Assembly (NCBI GenBank): GCA_934432725.1
Contig: CAKRZE010000004.1
Location: 1 to 64,000 of the forward strand
Source: an uncultured Eubacteriales bacterium
GTDB lineage: Bacteria; Bacillota; Clostridia; Oscillospirales; CAG-272
Direction: 5' to 3'
Length of the DNA stretch: 64,000 nt
The number at the start of each line of letters is the position of its first letter. Within the stretch, counting starts at the first letter, position 1. The notes under the pieces are model-generated. The model searched no databases. It was given only the letters and a program-made list of their open reading frames with translations, and was not told where the DNA came from. The position numbers were made by a program, and so were the translations under genes. Shown in pieces: positions 9,167-17,565 of this stretch.

Positions 9167-10420
9167 ATGACCTATGACAACTACGGGAACATCACATCAA
9201 AGAACGGCGTTGCATATACTTACGGCAACAGCACATGGAAAGACCTTCTGACTAAAATCGGCGAGCAGACCATTTCCTATGACGCGCAGGGCAATCCGAC
9301 CTCTTATCTGGGTCATACATTGACTTGGGAGAAAGGCAGACAGCTCAAGTCCTTTGACAGCAATACCTATACCTACAATGCGAACGGCATCAGAACAAGC
9401 AAAACGGTTGCGGGAATAAAGCACACCTATACCCTTGACGGAACGAAGATTCTTCGTGAAGTCTGGGGAGAAAATACGCTTGTTCCGCTTTACGACAACG
9501 AGGATTCGGTCTGCGGTATCATTTATAATGATGAACCGTATTACTTCCAGAAGAATCTTCAGGGTGACATCATTGCTGTCGTAAATACCACCGCAGAAGT
9601 TGTTGCGAGGTATTCCTATGATGCGTGGGGTGTCTGCACCGTAACGCAGGATACGTCTGAATGCGGCATTGCAAGCATTAACCCATTCAGATACCGTGGA
9701 TATTTCTACGATGAAGAAATTGGGATGTATTATCTTCAGAGTAGATATTATGATCCCGGAGTGGGGAGATTTATAAACAGCGATACTTCCGATTCGCTGC
9801 AAGAAATCAATAACGTTCTTGAAAATAATCTGTTTACATATTGTCAAAACAAACCTGTCCGTGAATCAGATTATACAGGAAGTCTTTTGACCAGTATAAT
9901 CAAAAAAATTCTTGTCGGTGTTTTCAAAGGATTCATTAGCCAATTAGGATCTGACTTTATTACTTATTTTTATAACATCCTTTTGGTTAACAGCAATTCA
10001 AGTCTTGTTATAAGCAGTACATCAGATTATTTAAAATCGATTTTGTCCTCGGTCGCATCGGAACTTATAGCTTTTTTGGGAGCAGCTGAATTTGTTGCCC
10101 AAGTCTTTATGATTGTGGGGTCATATTTCACCAAACTAGTAAATGGCAGAATGAACACCACAGATTGGGTTACCCTTTTTCTCAAATTATCCATGCTAAT
10201 CTTAAGATCCGTCTTACTTAAACGATTAGACAAGCGGAAGAAAAATGAATTGAATAAACTAAAAACATTTAAAAAGAAAAAATCAAAAAACATCAAATTC
10301 AAAAAAACAACGCGACAAATCAAACTCAATTTTGAGAAAAAAGGATTCAAGATTAATTTGACTTTTGACATTACCGAATATGTACTTGAAAATTTCTTGA
10401 ATATTCTTGCTTCTCTTTGA
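9167..10420 (+). CDS. Truncated RHS core with orphan C-terminal toxin region 1
   Basis: The ATG at 9167 is the first in the frame but has no Shine-Dalgarno site, and the frame is open and RHS-like back to 9002, so it may not be translated on its own. The RHS core ends with YYLQSRYYDPGVGRFINSD at about residue 205. The remaining 210 residues are AT-rich: a hydrophobic, membrane-seeking region (TSIIKKILVGVFKGFISQLG, SELIAFLGAAEFVAQVFMIV) and a very lysine-rich tail (RLDKRKKNELNKLKTFKKKK). I do not recognise a toxin family. The neighbouring immunity candidate is a membrane protein, which would suit a membrane-active toxin. Confidence 0.65.
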   Translation: MTYDNYGNITSKNGVAYTYGNSTWKDLLTKIGEQTISYDAQGNPTSYLGHTLTWEKGRQLKSFDSNTYTYNANGIRTSKTVAGIKHTYTLDGTKILREVWGENTLVPLYDNEDSVCGIIYNDEPYYFQKNLQGDIIAVVNTTAEVVARYSYDAWGVCTVTQDTSECGIASINPFRYRGYFYDEEIGMYYLQSRYYDPGVGRFINSDTSDSLQEINNVLENNLFTYCQNKPVRESDYTGSLLTSIIKKILVGVFKGFISQLGSDFITYFYNILLVNSNSSLVISSTSDYLKSILSSVASELIAFLGAAEFVAQVFMIVGSYFTKLVNGRMNTTDWVTLFLKLSMLILRSVLLKRLDKRKKNELNKLKTFKKKKSKNIKFKKTTRQIKLNFEKKGFKINLTFDITEYVLENFLNILASL

Positions 10421-10439
10421 TTAAATACGAGGTAATATC

Positions 10440-10922
10440 ATGCCGATTAGTTCATATGATGTAAAAAAATATGAATCTGTGTTAAAATCAGAAGTAACCA
10501 AGTTAACGGTTATTGCAGTCATGTTCTCACTTTTGATTATTGCAGTCATTGTCTATGTAGTGATTCAAATTAAACATGAAAGAACAAATAAGATGCTTTT
10601 TTTCACGTTAATAGGCTCAATCATATTATTTGCATTTTTGGCATTTTGTTTGGGCTCGCAAATTTATTCATATAGAAAAGATATAGCCGAAGAAGCATAT
10701 ATGCAATATGAAGGACCTGCAACTGTCAAAATCGAACGTCAGATTATTTTTGGTAGACTTCCTACAGGCTATAACGAATATATAATTTCATTTGAACAAG
10801 ATGGAAAGTTGAACAAGTTATCGATGAGAAAAAACTGCGGATTAATTGGAGATATTGATAATATATATATTGTCTATTCTAAGCACTCAAATTATATTTT
10901 AGAAATCAAAGAATTGATATAG
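10440..10922 (+). CDS. Candidate immunity membrane protein, cassette 1
   Basis: A 160-aa protein with GAGGT 8 nt before the ATG and 19 nt after the orphan toxin end. Two transmembrane helices (about 22-44 and 54-77) are followed by a soluble beta-rich domain of about 80 residues. I do not recognise a family. Its place between toxin end and terminator, and its AT-rich composition, suggest the cognate immunity protein. Confidence 0.55.
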   Translation: MPISSYDVKKYESVLKSEVTKLTVIAVMFSLLIIAVIVYVVIQIKHERTNKMLFFTLIGSIILFAFLAFCLGSQIYSYRKDIAEEAYMQYEGPATVKIERQIIFGRLPTGYNEYIISFEQDGKLNKLSMRKNCGLIGDIDNIYIVYSKHSNYILEIKELI

Positions 10923-10953
10923 CATGATTACTCGTTAACAGCAGTACCCACTT

Positions 10954-10984
10954 CTCCGCACCTCATTTGAGGTGCGGAGTTTTT
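10954..10984 (+). terminator. Terminator closing cassette 1
   Basis: The same 11-bp stem and ATTT loop as at 8970, followed by T5. Confidence 0.9.
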
Positions 10985-11017
10985 ATTATTATCCGCCAGA
11001 AAATTTTGTATAACCCA

Positions 11018-11046
11018 TTGATTTTTCCAATATCATCCGGTATAAT
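11018..11046 (+). promoter_or_regulatory. Promoter in the joint before cassette 2
   Basis: TTGATT 11018-11023, 17-nt spacer, TATAAT 11041-11046, in non-coding DNA between a terminator and cassette 2. Confidence 0.65.
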
Positions 11047-11055
11047 GATATTATA

Positions 11056-12213
11056 ACCATTACCTATGACGCGCAGGGCAATCCGATCTCTTATCTCGGT
11101 CACACTCTGACTTGGGAAAAAGGCAGACAGCTCAAGTCCTTTGACAGCAATACCTATACCTACAATGCGAACGGCATCAGAACAAGCAAAACGGTTGCGG
11201 GAATAAAGCACACCTATACCCTTGACGGAACGAAGATTCTTCGTGAAGTCTGGGGAGACAATGCCCTTGTCCCGCTTTACGACAACGAGGATTCGGTCTG
11301 CGGTATCATTTATAATGATGAACCCTTCTATTTCCAGAAGAATCTTCAGGGAGATATCATTGCTGTCGTAAATACCACCGCAGAAGTTGTTGCGAGGTAT
11401 TCCTACGATGCGTGGGGTGTCTGCACCGTAACGCAGGATACGTCTGAATGCGGCATTGCAAGTGTTAACCCATTCAGGTATCGCGGATATTTCTATGATG
11501 AAGAAATTGGGTTGTACTATCTTCAGAGTAGATATTATGATCCGGAGACGGGGAGGTTTGTGAACGCTGACGAGGGAAATCTGGTTAATTTTGGAGAAAG
11601 CAACTTATTCTCTTATTGCTATAATTCACCGATAACACAGTGCGATTATAGTGGTAAAATCCCTCAGGCATTTGTGGCAGTAGCTGCAGTTGCTTCGTCG
11701 CTATTTGTAACAACATTTGCATTAAGCATTTTAATGTATACATATGCAGCAACAGGTTCAAGAACATGGAACAATATTGACATTAGTTCTTGGTGGAATC
11801 CAATCGGGAAAATGATGAAAAGCCGTTTGGAAAAGTCTAAGCTCATAAAAAATCGAATTGAGTCTTATATCAAAAAAATTTCTTGGGATTCATATTCTCA
11901 AAAAGAACATATTAATTTTGGTGATAGAAGAGGAAATTTGCAGGATATGGACCTATTTTTGTCTGTAGGAAACGCAAGCAACTGCAAAACCACTGTTCGA
12001 AAAACCAAACAGAGAAAGTGGTTTAGTGCAAAATATAAATATACCGTTACAATTGAGCTTTCTGATTACTACGACTTTGCAAAATTCGATGTTGCTAAAA
12101 GAGGAAAAATTCTAACATGCATCAATAACGGGTTAGGCTATTATCCGATGAACTGGGGAATTTTGAAGCCATACTGGTGGAAAATCAAGCATACATTTGA
12201 CTATTACTATTAA
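11056..12213 (+). CDS. Orphan RHS cassette 2: core arm plus C-terminal toxin region 2
   Basis: The RHS frame is open from 11056 without an ATG. The first usable start is a TTG at 11512 near the end of the core, so this looks like a silent donor arm. The arm (to about 11576) resembles the parent and ends YYLQSRYYDPETGRFVNAD. The variable end (about 210 aa) has one hydrophobic segment (FVAVAAVASSLFVTTFALSI) and a C-terminal domain with KTTVRKTKQRKW, VTIELSDYYDFAKFD and GYYPMNWGILKPYWWKIKHT. I do not recognise the toxin family. Confidence 0.6.
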   Translation, partial: TITYDAQGNPISYLGHTLTWEKGRQLKSFDSNTYTYNANGIRTSKTVAGIKHTYTLDGTKILREVWGDNALVPLYDNEDSVCGIIYNDEPFYFQKNLQGDIIAVVNTTAEVVARYSYDAWGVCTVTQDTSECGIASVNPFRYRGYFYDEEIGLYYLQSRYYDPETGRFVNADEGNLVNFGESNLFSYCYNSPITQCDYSGKIPQAFVAVAAVASSLFVTTFALSILMYTYAATGSRTWNNIDISSWWNPIGKMMKSRLEKSKLIKNRIESYIKKISWDSYSQKEHINFGDRRGNLQDMDLFLSVGNASNCKTTVRKTKQRKWFSAKYKYTVTIELSDYYDFAKFDVAKRGKILTCINNGLGYYPMNWGILKPYWWKIKHTFDYYY

Positions 12214-12227
12214 GTTGAGGGTTACAC

Positions 12228-12728
12228 ATGAAACTTTCTGTAATGCGCGTCCTGCTTTTTTGGATAATCATCTCTGCTTTTCTAATCAGTAGCAACTCAT
12301 GCAACATTCCCTTTTGGAGTGGCGAAACCAAATTTTCCGACATTAAAGTGGGGAAAATTTTCGAGGGAAGTCGTGATGGATATTTTGAAAAACTTCCACA
12401 CAACTATTGTCTACTCGTCGAATACAGATACGATACAACTCTTTGCAAGGTTGCTGATGAATTTCTTGATTTGCCTTGGGACGATACTCCGTATCCATAT
12501 TACAATGATTATATCATAAGGGGGCACTATATCAAAGGGTACTATAATGATAATTATTTAATCCTTTGTGAGGAGAAAACTGATAATTCTTATATCTATC
12601 ATAGTTTCAACTTCTCCACACAGCATATGGAATCCTATACATCCGAACAGGATGTGTATCAGATTTACGGATTTACTGCAAAGCAATGGTCTACTCTCTG
12701 CAATACAAATGCACAAATTTCCAGATGA
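12228..12728 (+). CDS. Candidate immunity protein, cassette 2 (lipoprotein-like)
   Basis: A 166-aa protein 14 nt after the orphan toxin end, with GAGGGTT before the ATG. It begins MKLSVMRVLLFWIIISAFLI followed by a Cys at about residue 25, like a lipoprotein or secreted signal, although the SNSC box is a poor match to the lipobox. The rest is an aromatic-rich soluble domain (about 140 aa) with no family I know. An exported immunity protein would imply a toxin acting outside the membrane. Confidence 0.5.
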   Translation: MKLSVMRVLLFWIIISAFLISSNSCNIPFWSGETKFSDIKVGKIFEGSRDGYFEKLPHNYCLLVEYRYDTTLCKVADEFLDLPWDDTPYPYYNDYIIRGHYIKGYYNDNYLILCEEKTDNSYIYHSFNFSTQHMESYTSEQDVYQIYGFTAKQWSTLCNTNAQISR

Positions 12729-12808
12729 ATCGTCTGACCGTGGCAATTCTCAAAAAGACATCATGTTTTCAATTCTCTAATTGACACCAAAGCAACCCAT
12801 CTATTTTT

Positions 12809-12840
12809 CTCCGCACCTCATCTGAGGTGCGGAGTTTTTT
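12809..12840 (+). terminator. Terminator closing cassette 2
   Basis: CTCCGCACCTC with GAGGTGCGGAG, loop ATCT, then T6. One loop base differs from the copies at 8970 and 10954. Confidence 0.9.
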
Positions 12841-12873
12841 ATTATTGTCCGATAGAATATTTTGTATAACCCA

Positions 12874-12902
12874 TTGATTTTTCCAATATCATCCGGTATA
12901 AT
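12874..12902 (+). promoter_or_regulatory. Promoter in the joint before cassette 3
   Basis: TTGATT 12874-12879, 17-nt spacer, TATAAT 12897-12902, with the same spacer sequence as the promoter at 11018. Confidence 0.65.
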
Positions 12903-13059
12903 GATGTTGTAGCCCATCACTTACGATGCGCAGGGAAACCCCACCTCTTATCTCGGTCACACTCTGACTTGGGAGAAAGGCAGACAGCTCAAGTCCTTTG
13001 ACAGCAATACCTATACCTACAATGCGAACGGCATCCGGACGTCCAAAACGGTAAACGGC

Positions 13060-14067
13060 GTGAAGCATGTTTACACCTTGGATGGAACGAAGATTCTTCG
13101 TGAAACGTGGAACGGAAACGTTCTGATTCCTCTGTATGATAATGAGGACAGCGTTTGCGGAATTATCTACAACGATGAACCGTATTACTTCCAGAAGAAT
13201 CTTCAGGGAGACATCATTGCTGTCGTAAATACCACCGCAGAGGTTGTTGCGAGGTATTCCTATGATGCGTGGGGTGTCTGCACCGTAACGCAGGATACGT
13301 CTGAATGCGGCATTGCAAGTATTAACCCCTTCAGATACCGCGGATATTTCTACGATGAAGAGATTGGGATGTATTATCTTCAGAGTAGATATTATGATCC
13401 CGGAGTGGGGAGGTTTGTGAATGGGGATGAAGTCACAAACATAGGTCTGGGCGAAAGCCTTTGTACGTATAACCTCTACGTTTACACAGAAAATAATCCT
13501 ATTAGCATGATGGATGAAGCCGGATATGCCGCCATCAATGTAATCTGTGCTGCCATTGGTGCGGTTGTCGGATGGTTTTTTGGTGATTGGATCGCCAAAA
13601 AACTCGGATACTCCAACGGGTGGAAATATTGGGCAATCCGAGCAGGCATCATCGTTGGTGGCGCAGTCATCGGATGGTTTTCCGGTACTGCAATTGCCAA
13701 ATTTATTGCAATATATCTTGAACACAATCCCGGGATTATATTTAAACTCTTCAACAAACTCGGAGCAAAAGGATTTATAAGTGCAATGGAGTTTTTAGGA
13801 ATCAATCCGTTCACCTTGGCAATGGATAGTTCAAAATTTATTGCAATTGCTCGATTGTTTAATACACCATCAGTTGTATTGTGCTACAAGTGGGTTGTAA
13901 AACTGTATGATACCGTAAAAAAATTTGGTTACAAAATAACTTTGGATTATCCTCATGGCGGATATAGTTGGCATATTCATTTGAGTGGGGGTAACGGAAA
14001 GCTTTATAAGCTTCATATTCAAATTGTAAAAGCCGCGTGGGATTGGCTAAAGAAAATCCTTGGTTAA
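13060..14067 (+). CDS. Orphan RHS cassette 3: core arm plus C-terminal toxin region 3
   Basis: The RHS frame is open from 12913, just after an in-frame TAG. There is no ATG in the arm and GTG 13060 is the first candidate start, without a good ribosome binding site. The core ends YYLQSRYYDPGVGRFVNGD near 13425. The 210-residue variable end has glycine-rich hydrophobic helices (CAAIGAVVGWFFGDWIAKKL and IIVGGAVIGWFSGTAIAKFI). Its C-terminal domain contains YPHGGYSWHIHLSGGNGKLY and then KLHIQIVKAAWDW. The clustered histidines suggest a metal-dependent or nuclease-type active site, but I cannot name the family. Confidence 0.6.
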   Translation: MKHVYTLDGTKILRETWNGNVLIPLYDNEDSVCGIIYNDEPYYFQKNLQGDIIAVVNTTAEVVARYSYDAWGVCTVTQDTSECGIASINPFRYRGYFYDEEIGMYYLQSRYYDPGVGRFVNGDEVTNIGLGESLCTYNLYVYTENNPISMMDEAGYAAINVICAAIGAVVGWFFGDWIAKKLGYSNGWKYWAIRAGIIVGGAVIGWFSGTAIAKFIAIYLEHNPGIIFKLFNKLGAKGFISAMEFLGINPFTLAMDSSKFIAIARLFNTPSVVLCYKWVVKLYDTVKKFGYKITLDYPHGGYSWHIHLSGGNGKLYKLHIQIVKAAWDWLKKILG

Positions 14068-14094
14068 CAATCGTCAAAATTTCAGACACATAAC

Positions 14095-14598
14095 ATGAAA
14101 GAACAGCATATGAGATTTGATATTGCTCCTACAAATGCCACTTATCGTGGAATAGACCGTGCATTAATGCCGGATGACTTTTTGACACCCGGCACAAAAT
14201 CAAATTATACCACCCTGTTGACGATTTATTTTAATTACATGGATTTAATATGTCGTCCTCATGAAGCCCTTCTCTATGACGAAAAACTATTTCATATGAT
14301 ACAAAATTACTATCAAAAATTTCGCAGTTATAATGTATCTTGTGAAATGATCGCCTTCGACACCTCACAAATAGATTCCGTTTATGGTATGCCAATTGAC
14401 CTGTTGGGCATTGATATCGTGCATGAAATGGCAGAATCCTTAATCGATTGCACCGATCAAATAAGCAATCGAATAAGAAGACACCTAAATCATGCGGGCT
14501 TATTCAATACCATCGCAGATGCCAAAAATGCGATTGATGCGCTGAATACAAATCATGCAAATTGGGAACCATGTTGGGTTTATAAAATTATTATTTAG
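14095..14598 (+). CDS. Candidate immunity protein, cassette 3
   Basis: A 167-aa soluble, mostly helical protein 27 nt after the orphan toxin end. Starts at 14095 or 14110 are both possible, and neither has a strong Shine-Dalgarno site. It is acidic and rich in Asp/Ile, with no family motif I know. Its place between toxin end and terminator suggests immunity. Confidence 0.5.
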   Translation: MKEQHMRFDIAPTNATYRGIDRALMPDDFLTPGTKSNYTTLLTIYFNYMDLICRPHEALLYDEKLFHMIQNYYQKFRSYNVSCEMIAFDTSQIDSVYGMPIDLLGIDIVHEMAESLIDCTDQISNRIRRHLNHAGLFNTIADAKNAIDALNTNHANWEPCWVYKIII

Positions 14599-14628
14599 AA
14601 ACCCATATTAACGGTTGAATAGTCTTTT

Positions 14629-14666
14629 CTCCGCAATTGTTTATTACTAAGCAATTGCGGAGTTTT
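14629..14666 (+). terminator. Terminator closing cassette 3
   Basis: An 11-bp stem (CTCCGCAATTG with CAATTGCGGAG), 12-nt loop, TTTT then CTTTTT. It differs from the repeated terminator of the other joints but also begins CTCCGCA. Confidence 0.85.
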
Positions 14667-14670
14667 CTTT

Positions 14671-16806
14671 TTGACCGAAATCGTCCGCGGGGACGGCATG
14701 AAGTACGTGCTCGCCTATGACCGGTTCCACAGTCTGGAGTCTGTCGGCATCGACGGCAAGACTGAAAAGCTGATCCGCTACGCCTACAAGCCCGGCAGCG
14801 GCAGGCTGAAGCAGCTGACCTATGCAAACGGCGACACGATGAAGGCGACCTACAATTCAGCCGGGCAGATGACGGGCGAAAAGTGGTACAGGGCGGACGG
14901 TGCGCTTGCCGCTCATTACAAATATGTCTATGACGGCAGCGGAAATATTGTGCATTCTATTGACTTCTGCGGAAATAAATGCTATAATTATGAATATGAG
15001 GAAGGACGGATCGTCCGCGCGACAGAGGCGAATGCAACGTTTGCCGGGGAAATCGTAACCGCCAAGGCTATCATCAATACCGTTAAGTATTATTACGATA
15101 CTGACGGGAAAATGACCAAGAAGGTGATCACTCCCGCAAGCGGCGCCGCGCAGACCGTCTACTATGAGACAAACGATGACAAAACCATCGTAAAGTTCTC
15201 TGCGGGCGGCAAAACGGTGACGAGCCACTCCAAAACCGACTCCTTTGGGCGCAAGGTGTTCGACGAGCTTCAGCTGGGGACGGATTTCGTGTCCAGACAG
15301 TTCGTTTACCATGCCGGAAAGGTGACAGAGGAGCATAAGAGCAATGCGAAGGTGAAGTCCTCTGCCACGACCCAGCTTGTCAGCCAGATCATCCTCTCCG
15401 GCGGTCGGACGATCTCTTATGAGTACGACAAGGAAGAGCGGATCACGAAGGTGACGGACTCGGTTGACGGCACGGCGGAGTACACGTATGACGCGCTCGG
15501 TCAGCTGCTGACCGAAACGGTCAACGGCGCGGTTGTCAATGCAATGACCTATGACAACTACGGGAACATCACATCAAAGAACGGCGTTGCATATACTTAC
15601 GGCAACAGCACATGGAAAGACCTTCTGACTAAAATCGGCGAGCAGACCATTTCCTATGACGCGCAGGGCAATCCGACCTCTTATCTCGGTCATACTCTGA
15701 CTTGGGAAAAGGGACGCCAGCTCAAGTCCTTTGACAGCAATACCTATACCTACAATGCGAACGGAATCCGGACGTCCAAGACGGTAAACGGGGTGAAGCA
15801 TGTTTACACCTTGGATGGAACGAAGATTCTGCGTGAAACGTGGAACGGAAACGTTTTGGTTCCTCTGTATGATAATGAGGACAGCGTTTGCGGAATTATC
15901 TATAACGATGAACCGTATTACTTCCAGAAGAATCTTCAGGGAGATATCATTTCTGTCGTAAATGCCAACGCAGAAGTTGTTGCAAGGTATTCCTATGATG
16001 CATGGGGTGTCTGCACCGTAACGCAGGATACGTCCGAATGCGGCATTGCAGCAGTCAACCCGTTTAGGTATCGCGGATATTTCTGCGATGAAGAGATCGG
16101 GATGTACTATCTTCAGAGTAGATATTATGATCCTGAGACAGGACGGTTTATCAAATCTGATATTCCAGAAATGATGTTGTTGCAAGTTAAAAAAGCATCC
16201 GGAACAAATCTGTTTGCTTACTGTAACAATGACGCGATTGGCGGAAGCGACCCGATGGGCATTCTTGATGCAGCGGGAGTAGCACGTTGGTTAAGCGCTT
16301 CCTCTGTATTTGCGATGTTTGCGGAAAATCTATACACTGCATTCACAGCAACAATGACAAAAATTGGTCTTTATATTACCGGTATTCTCACGCCAAAAGC
16401 TGCAGCCGCTTTTTGGTGGCAACCGTGGGTTGTATTTGGGATTGTTGCTGCTGCTGTTGCCATTGTTCTTGCTGCTGTTTCCGTTGCAAAATCCAAAGCA
16501 CAGAGCAAAGCAGATGAGAATGTGCGAAAAAAGGTTTCAAATAAAAAACATGTATTTTATGAAGCGTATTTTAGCTCGGGCACCGTAACTGTTGGTGCAG
16601 GAATCACGCAAGCTAAAGCGGTTGCGAGATTAAAATCCGGGCAACATGTTTTTACAATGTTTGGCTTTAATGCTAAAATGATTTGTTCATTGGCTGGATC
16701 AGCAGTACCGATGTGGCACGCGAAGGAACAAAATGCACCTAACTATTATAACCATTACCATGTAAGCAAACACATTAATTCTGCTCATTGTTGGTATTTA
16801 ATATAG
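14671..16806 (+). CDS. Orphan RHS cassette 4: long core arm plus C-terminal toxin region 4
   Basis: A 711-aa frame. It starts at a TTG right after the terminator T run and closely follows the parental protein from the codons for TEIVRGDGMKYVLAYDRFHS. The arm is about 1.5 kb, the longest of the array. The core ends YYLQSRYYDPETGRFIKSD. The 210-residue variable end shares a hydrophobic pretoxin stretch with the parent (FWWQPWVVFGIVAAAVAIVL against FWWKPWAAAAIIIAAVAIIV). It ends with a different domain containing GHVF-like QHVFTMFGF, PMWHAKEQNAPNYYNHYHVS and KHINSAHCWYLI. The His cluster (HYHVSKH) suggests a catalytic or metal site. Family not recognised. Confidence 0.7.
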   Translation: MTEIVRGDGMKYVLAYDRFHSLESVGIDGKTEKLIRYAYKPGSGRLKQLTYANGDTMKATYNSAGQMTGEKWYRADGALAAHYKYVYDGSGNIVHSIDFCGNKCYNYEYEEGRIVRATEANATFAGEIVTAKAIINTVKYYYDTDGKMTKKVITPASGAAQTVYYETNDDKTIVKFSAGGKTVTSHSKTDSFGRKVFDELQLGTDFVSRQFVYHAGKVTEEHKSNAKVKSSATTQLVSQIILSGGRTISYEYDKEERITKVTDSVDGTAEYTYDALGQLLTETVNGAVVNAMTYDNYGNITSKNGVAYTYGNSTWKDLLTKIGEQTISYDAQGNPTSYLGHTLTWEKGRQLKSFDSNTYTYNANGIRTSKTVNGVKHVYTLDGTKILRETWNGNVLVPLYDNEDSVCGIIYNDEPYYFQKNLQGDIISVVNANAEVVARYSYDAWGVCTVTQDTSECGIAAVNPFRYRGYFCDEEIGMYYLQSRYYDPETGRFIKSDIPEMMLLQVKKASGTNLFAYCNNDAIGGSDPMGILDAAGVARWLSASSVFAMFAENLYTAFTATMTKIGLYITGILTPKAAAAFWWQPWVVFGIVAAAVAIVLAAVSVAKSKAQSKADENVRKKVSNKKHVFYEAYFSSGTVTVGAGITQAKAVARLKSGQHVFTMFGFNAKMICSLAGSAVPMWHAKEQNAPNYYNHYHVSKHINSAHCWYLI
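14960..14988 (+). promoter_or_regulatory. Promoter-like element inside cassette 4
   Basis: TTGACT 14960-14965, 17-nt spacer, TATAAT 14983-14988, the same element as in the parent at 6735-6763. Confidence 0.45.
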
Positions 16807-16828
16807 TAATACAAAATATACGGGGAAT

Positions 16829-17182
16829 ATGATGTACATTGATGTGAATACATTAAAAAGCACTGCATATAAAGACTTTTTTTCACAACTTTTAAAAAAT
16901 ACTGAATATGTTATTATTTCGATGATAGATGATCCCCCTCATTTCACATGGAACATCACACCTCTTCCGGGAAATGTGAATTTCCATACCGTTAATTTCT
17001 TTGAGGGCGAACAACTATATTGTTTTAAAAATAATTATTTTGATATTTTTTCGACACTAAGTTTATACAACTCAATAAAAGAATTTCTTGATTTTAATAA
17101 TATATATCGATTGATGTTTGTAGCAAACAACGAGGTTGTGGTTTATTGTACGCACGATGAAGCAATAGTGTATAAAATCTGA
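16829..17182 (+). CDS. Candidate immunity protein, cassette 4
   Basis: A 117-aa soluble protein 22 nt after the orphan toxin end, with GGGGAA before the ATGATG start (16829 or 16832). It is aromatic- and Asn-rich, AT-rich at the DNA level, and has no motif I recognise. The context (last gene before a terminator) suggests immunity to toxin region 4. Confidence 0.55.
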   Translation: MMYIDVNTLKSTAYKDFFSQLLKNTEYVIISMIDDPPHFTWNITPLPGNVNFHTVNFFEGEQLYCFKNNYFDIFSTLSLYNSIKEFLDFNNIYRLMFVANNEVVVYCTHDEAIVYKI

Positions 17183-17206
17183 TGTGGTTTATTTGTGTTG
17201 CCAGTT

Positions 17207-17234
17207 GGGCGGTTGATTCTTCAACCGCCCTTTT
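17207..17234 (+). terminator. Terminator closing cassette 4 and the RHS array
   Basis: A 10-bp stem (GGGCGGTTGA with TCAACCGCCC), loop TTCT, then T4. Confidence 0.85.
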
Positions 17235-17565
17235 GAGTTAGACAATCAATGATTGGAATATTAAGCTGATATACCGATGACTGGCGAAAATCCGCCCCAT
17301 GAGGGTGCCTCCTCATAGGGCGATACATCCATTTCTACAACAAACGCATCCAACTCAAACCAAAACTGACACCGCCGGAAAAGCGATGTCAGTCCGTTGC
17401 CTGATACTCAATTTTTCTGCTGCCGGAATGTTTTTTATATTCTCCGTACATTTGGGGGCAGTTCACATCAGCGCAGGGCTTTTATCTGCGGCTGTATGGG
17501 AGGCGCCGGAAGCCCTTTGCCGTTATATGCGCAGCACCCGCATCCGATTCCGCAGCATGCAGAAA
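17235..17565. other. Gene-free gap with two hairpins
   Basis: No gene supported. Two inverted repeats are visible: CGCCC and ATGAGG pairing with CCTCAT and GGGCG (17293-17322, one mismatch), and ACTGACA with TGTCAGT (17365-17393). They lie between convergent transcription units and may help stop transcription from the minus-strand cluster on the right. Confidence 0.4.

Larger units (their letters stand above)
9002..10922 (+). other. Orphan RHS cassette 1 (core arm, variable end, immunity candidate)
   Basis: The segment starts directly after the terminator with RHS coding sequence in the parental frame and ends before the next terminator. The arm to about 9777 closely resembles the parent with two internal deletions, then the sequence changes to an unrelated AT-rich end. 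This is the layout of displaced rhs-CT modules that can recombine with the parental gene. Confidence 0.75.
10954..11055 (+). repeat. Inter-cassette direct repeat, copy 1
   Basis: About 100 bp (terminator, TTATTATT, TTTTGTATAACCCATTGA, promoter) that is nearly identical to 12809-12912. It is a standard joint between cassettes rather than RHS coding sequence. Confidence 0.75.
12809..12912 (+). repeat. Inter-cassette direct repeat, copy 2
   Basis: Near-identical to 10954-11055, including the terminator, the TTTTGTATAACCCATTGA stretch and the promoter. Confidence 0.75.
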
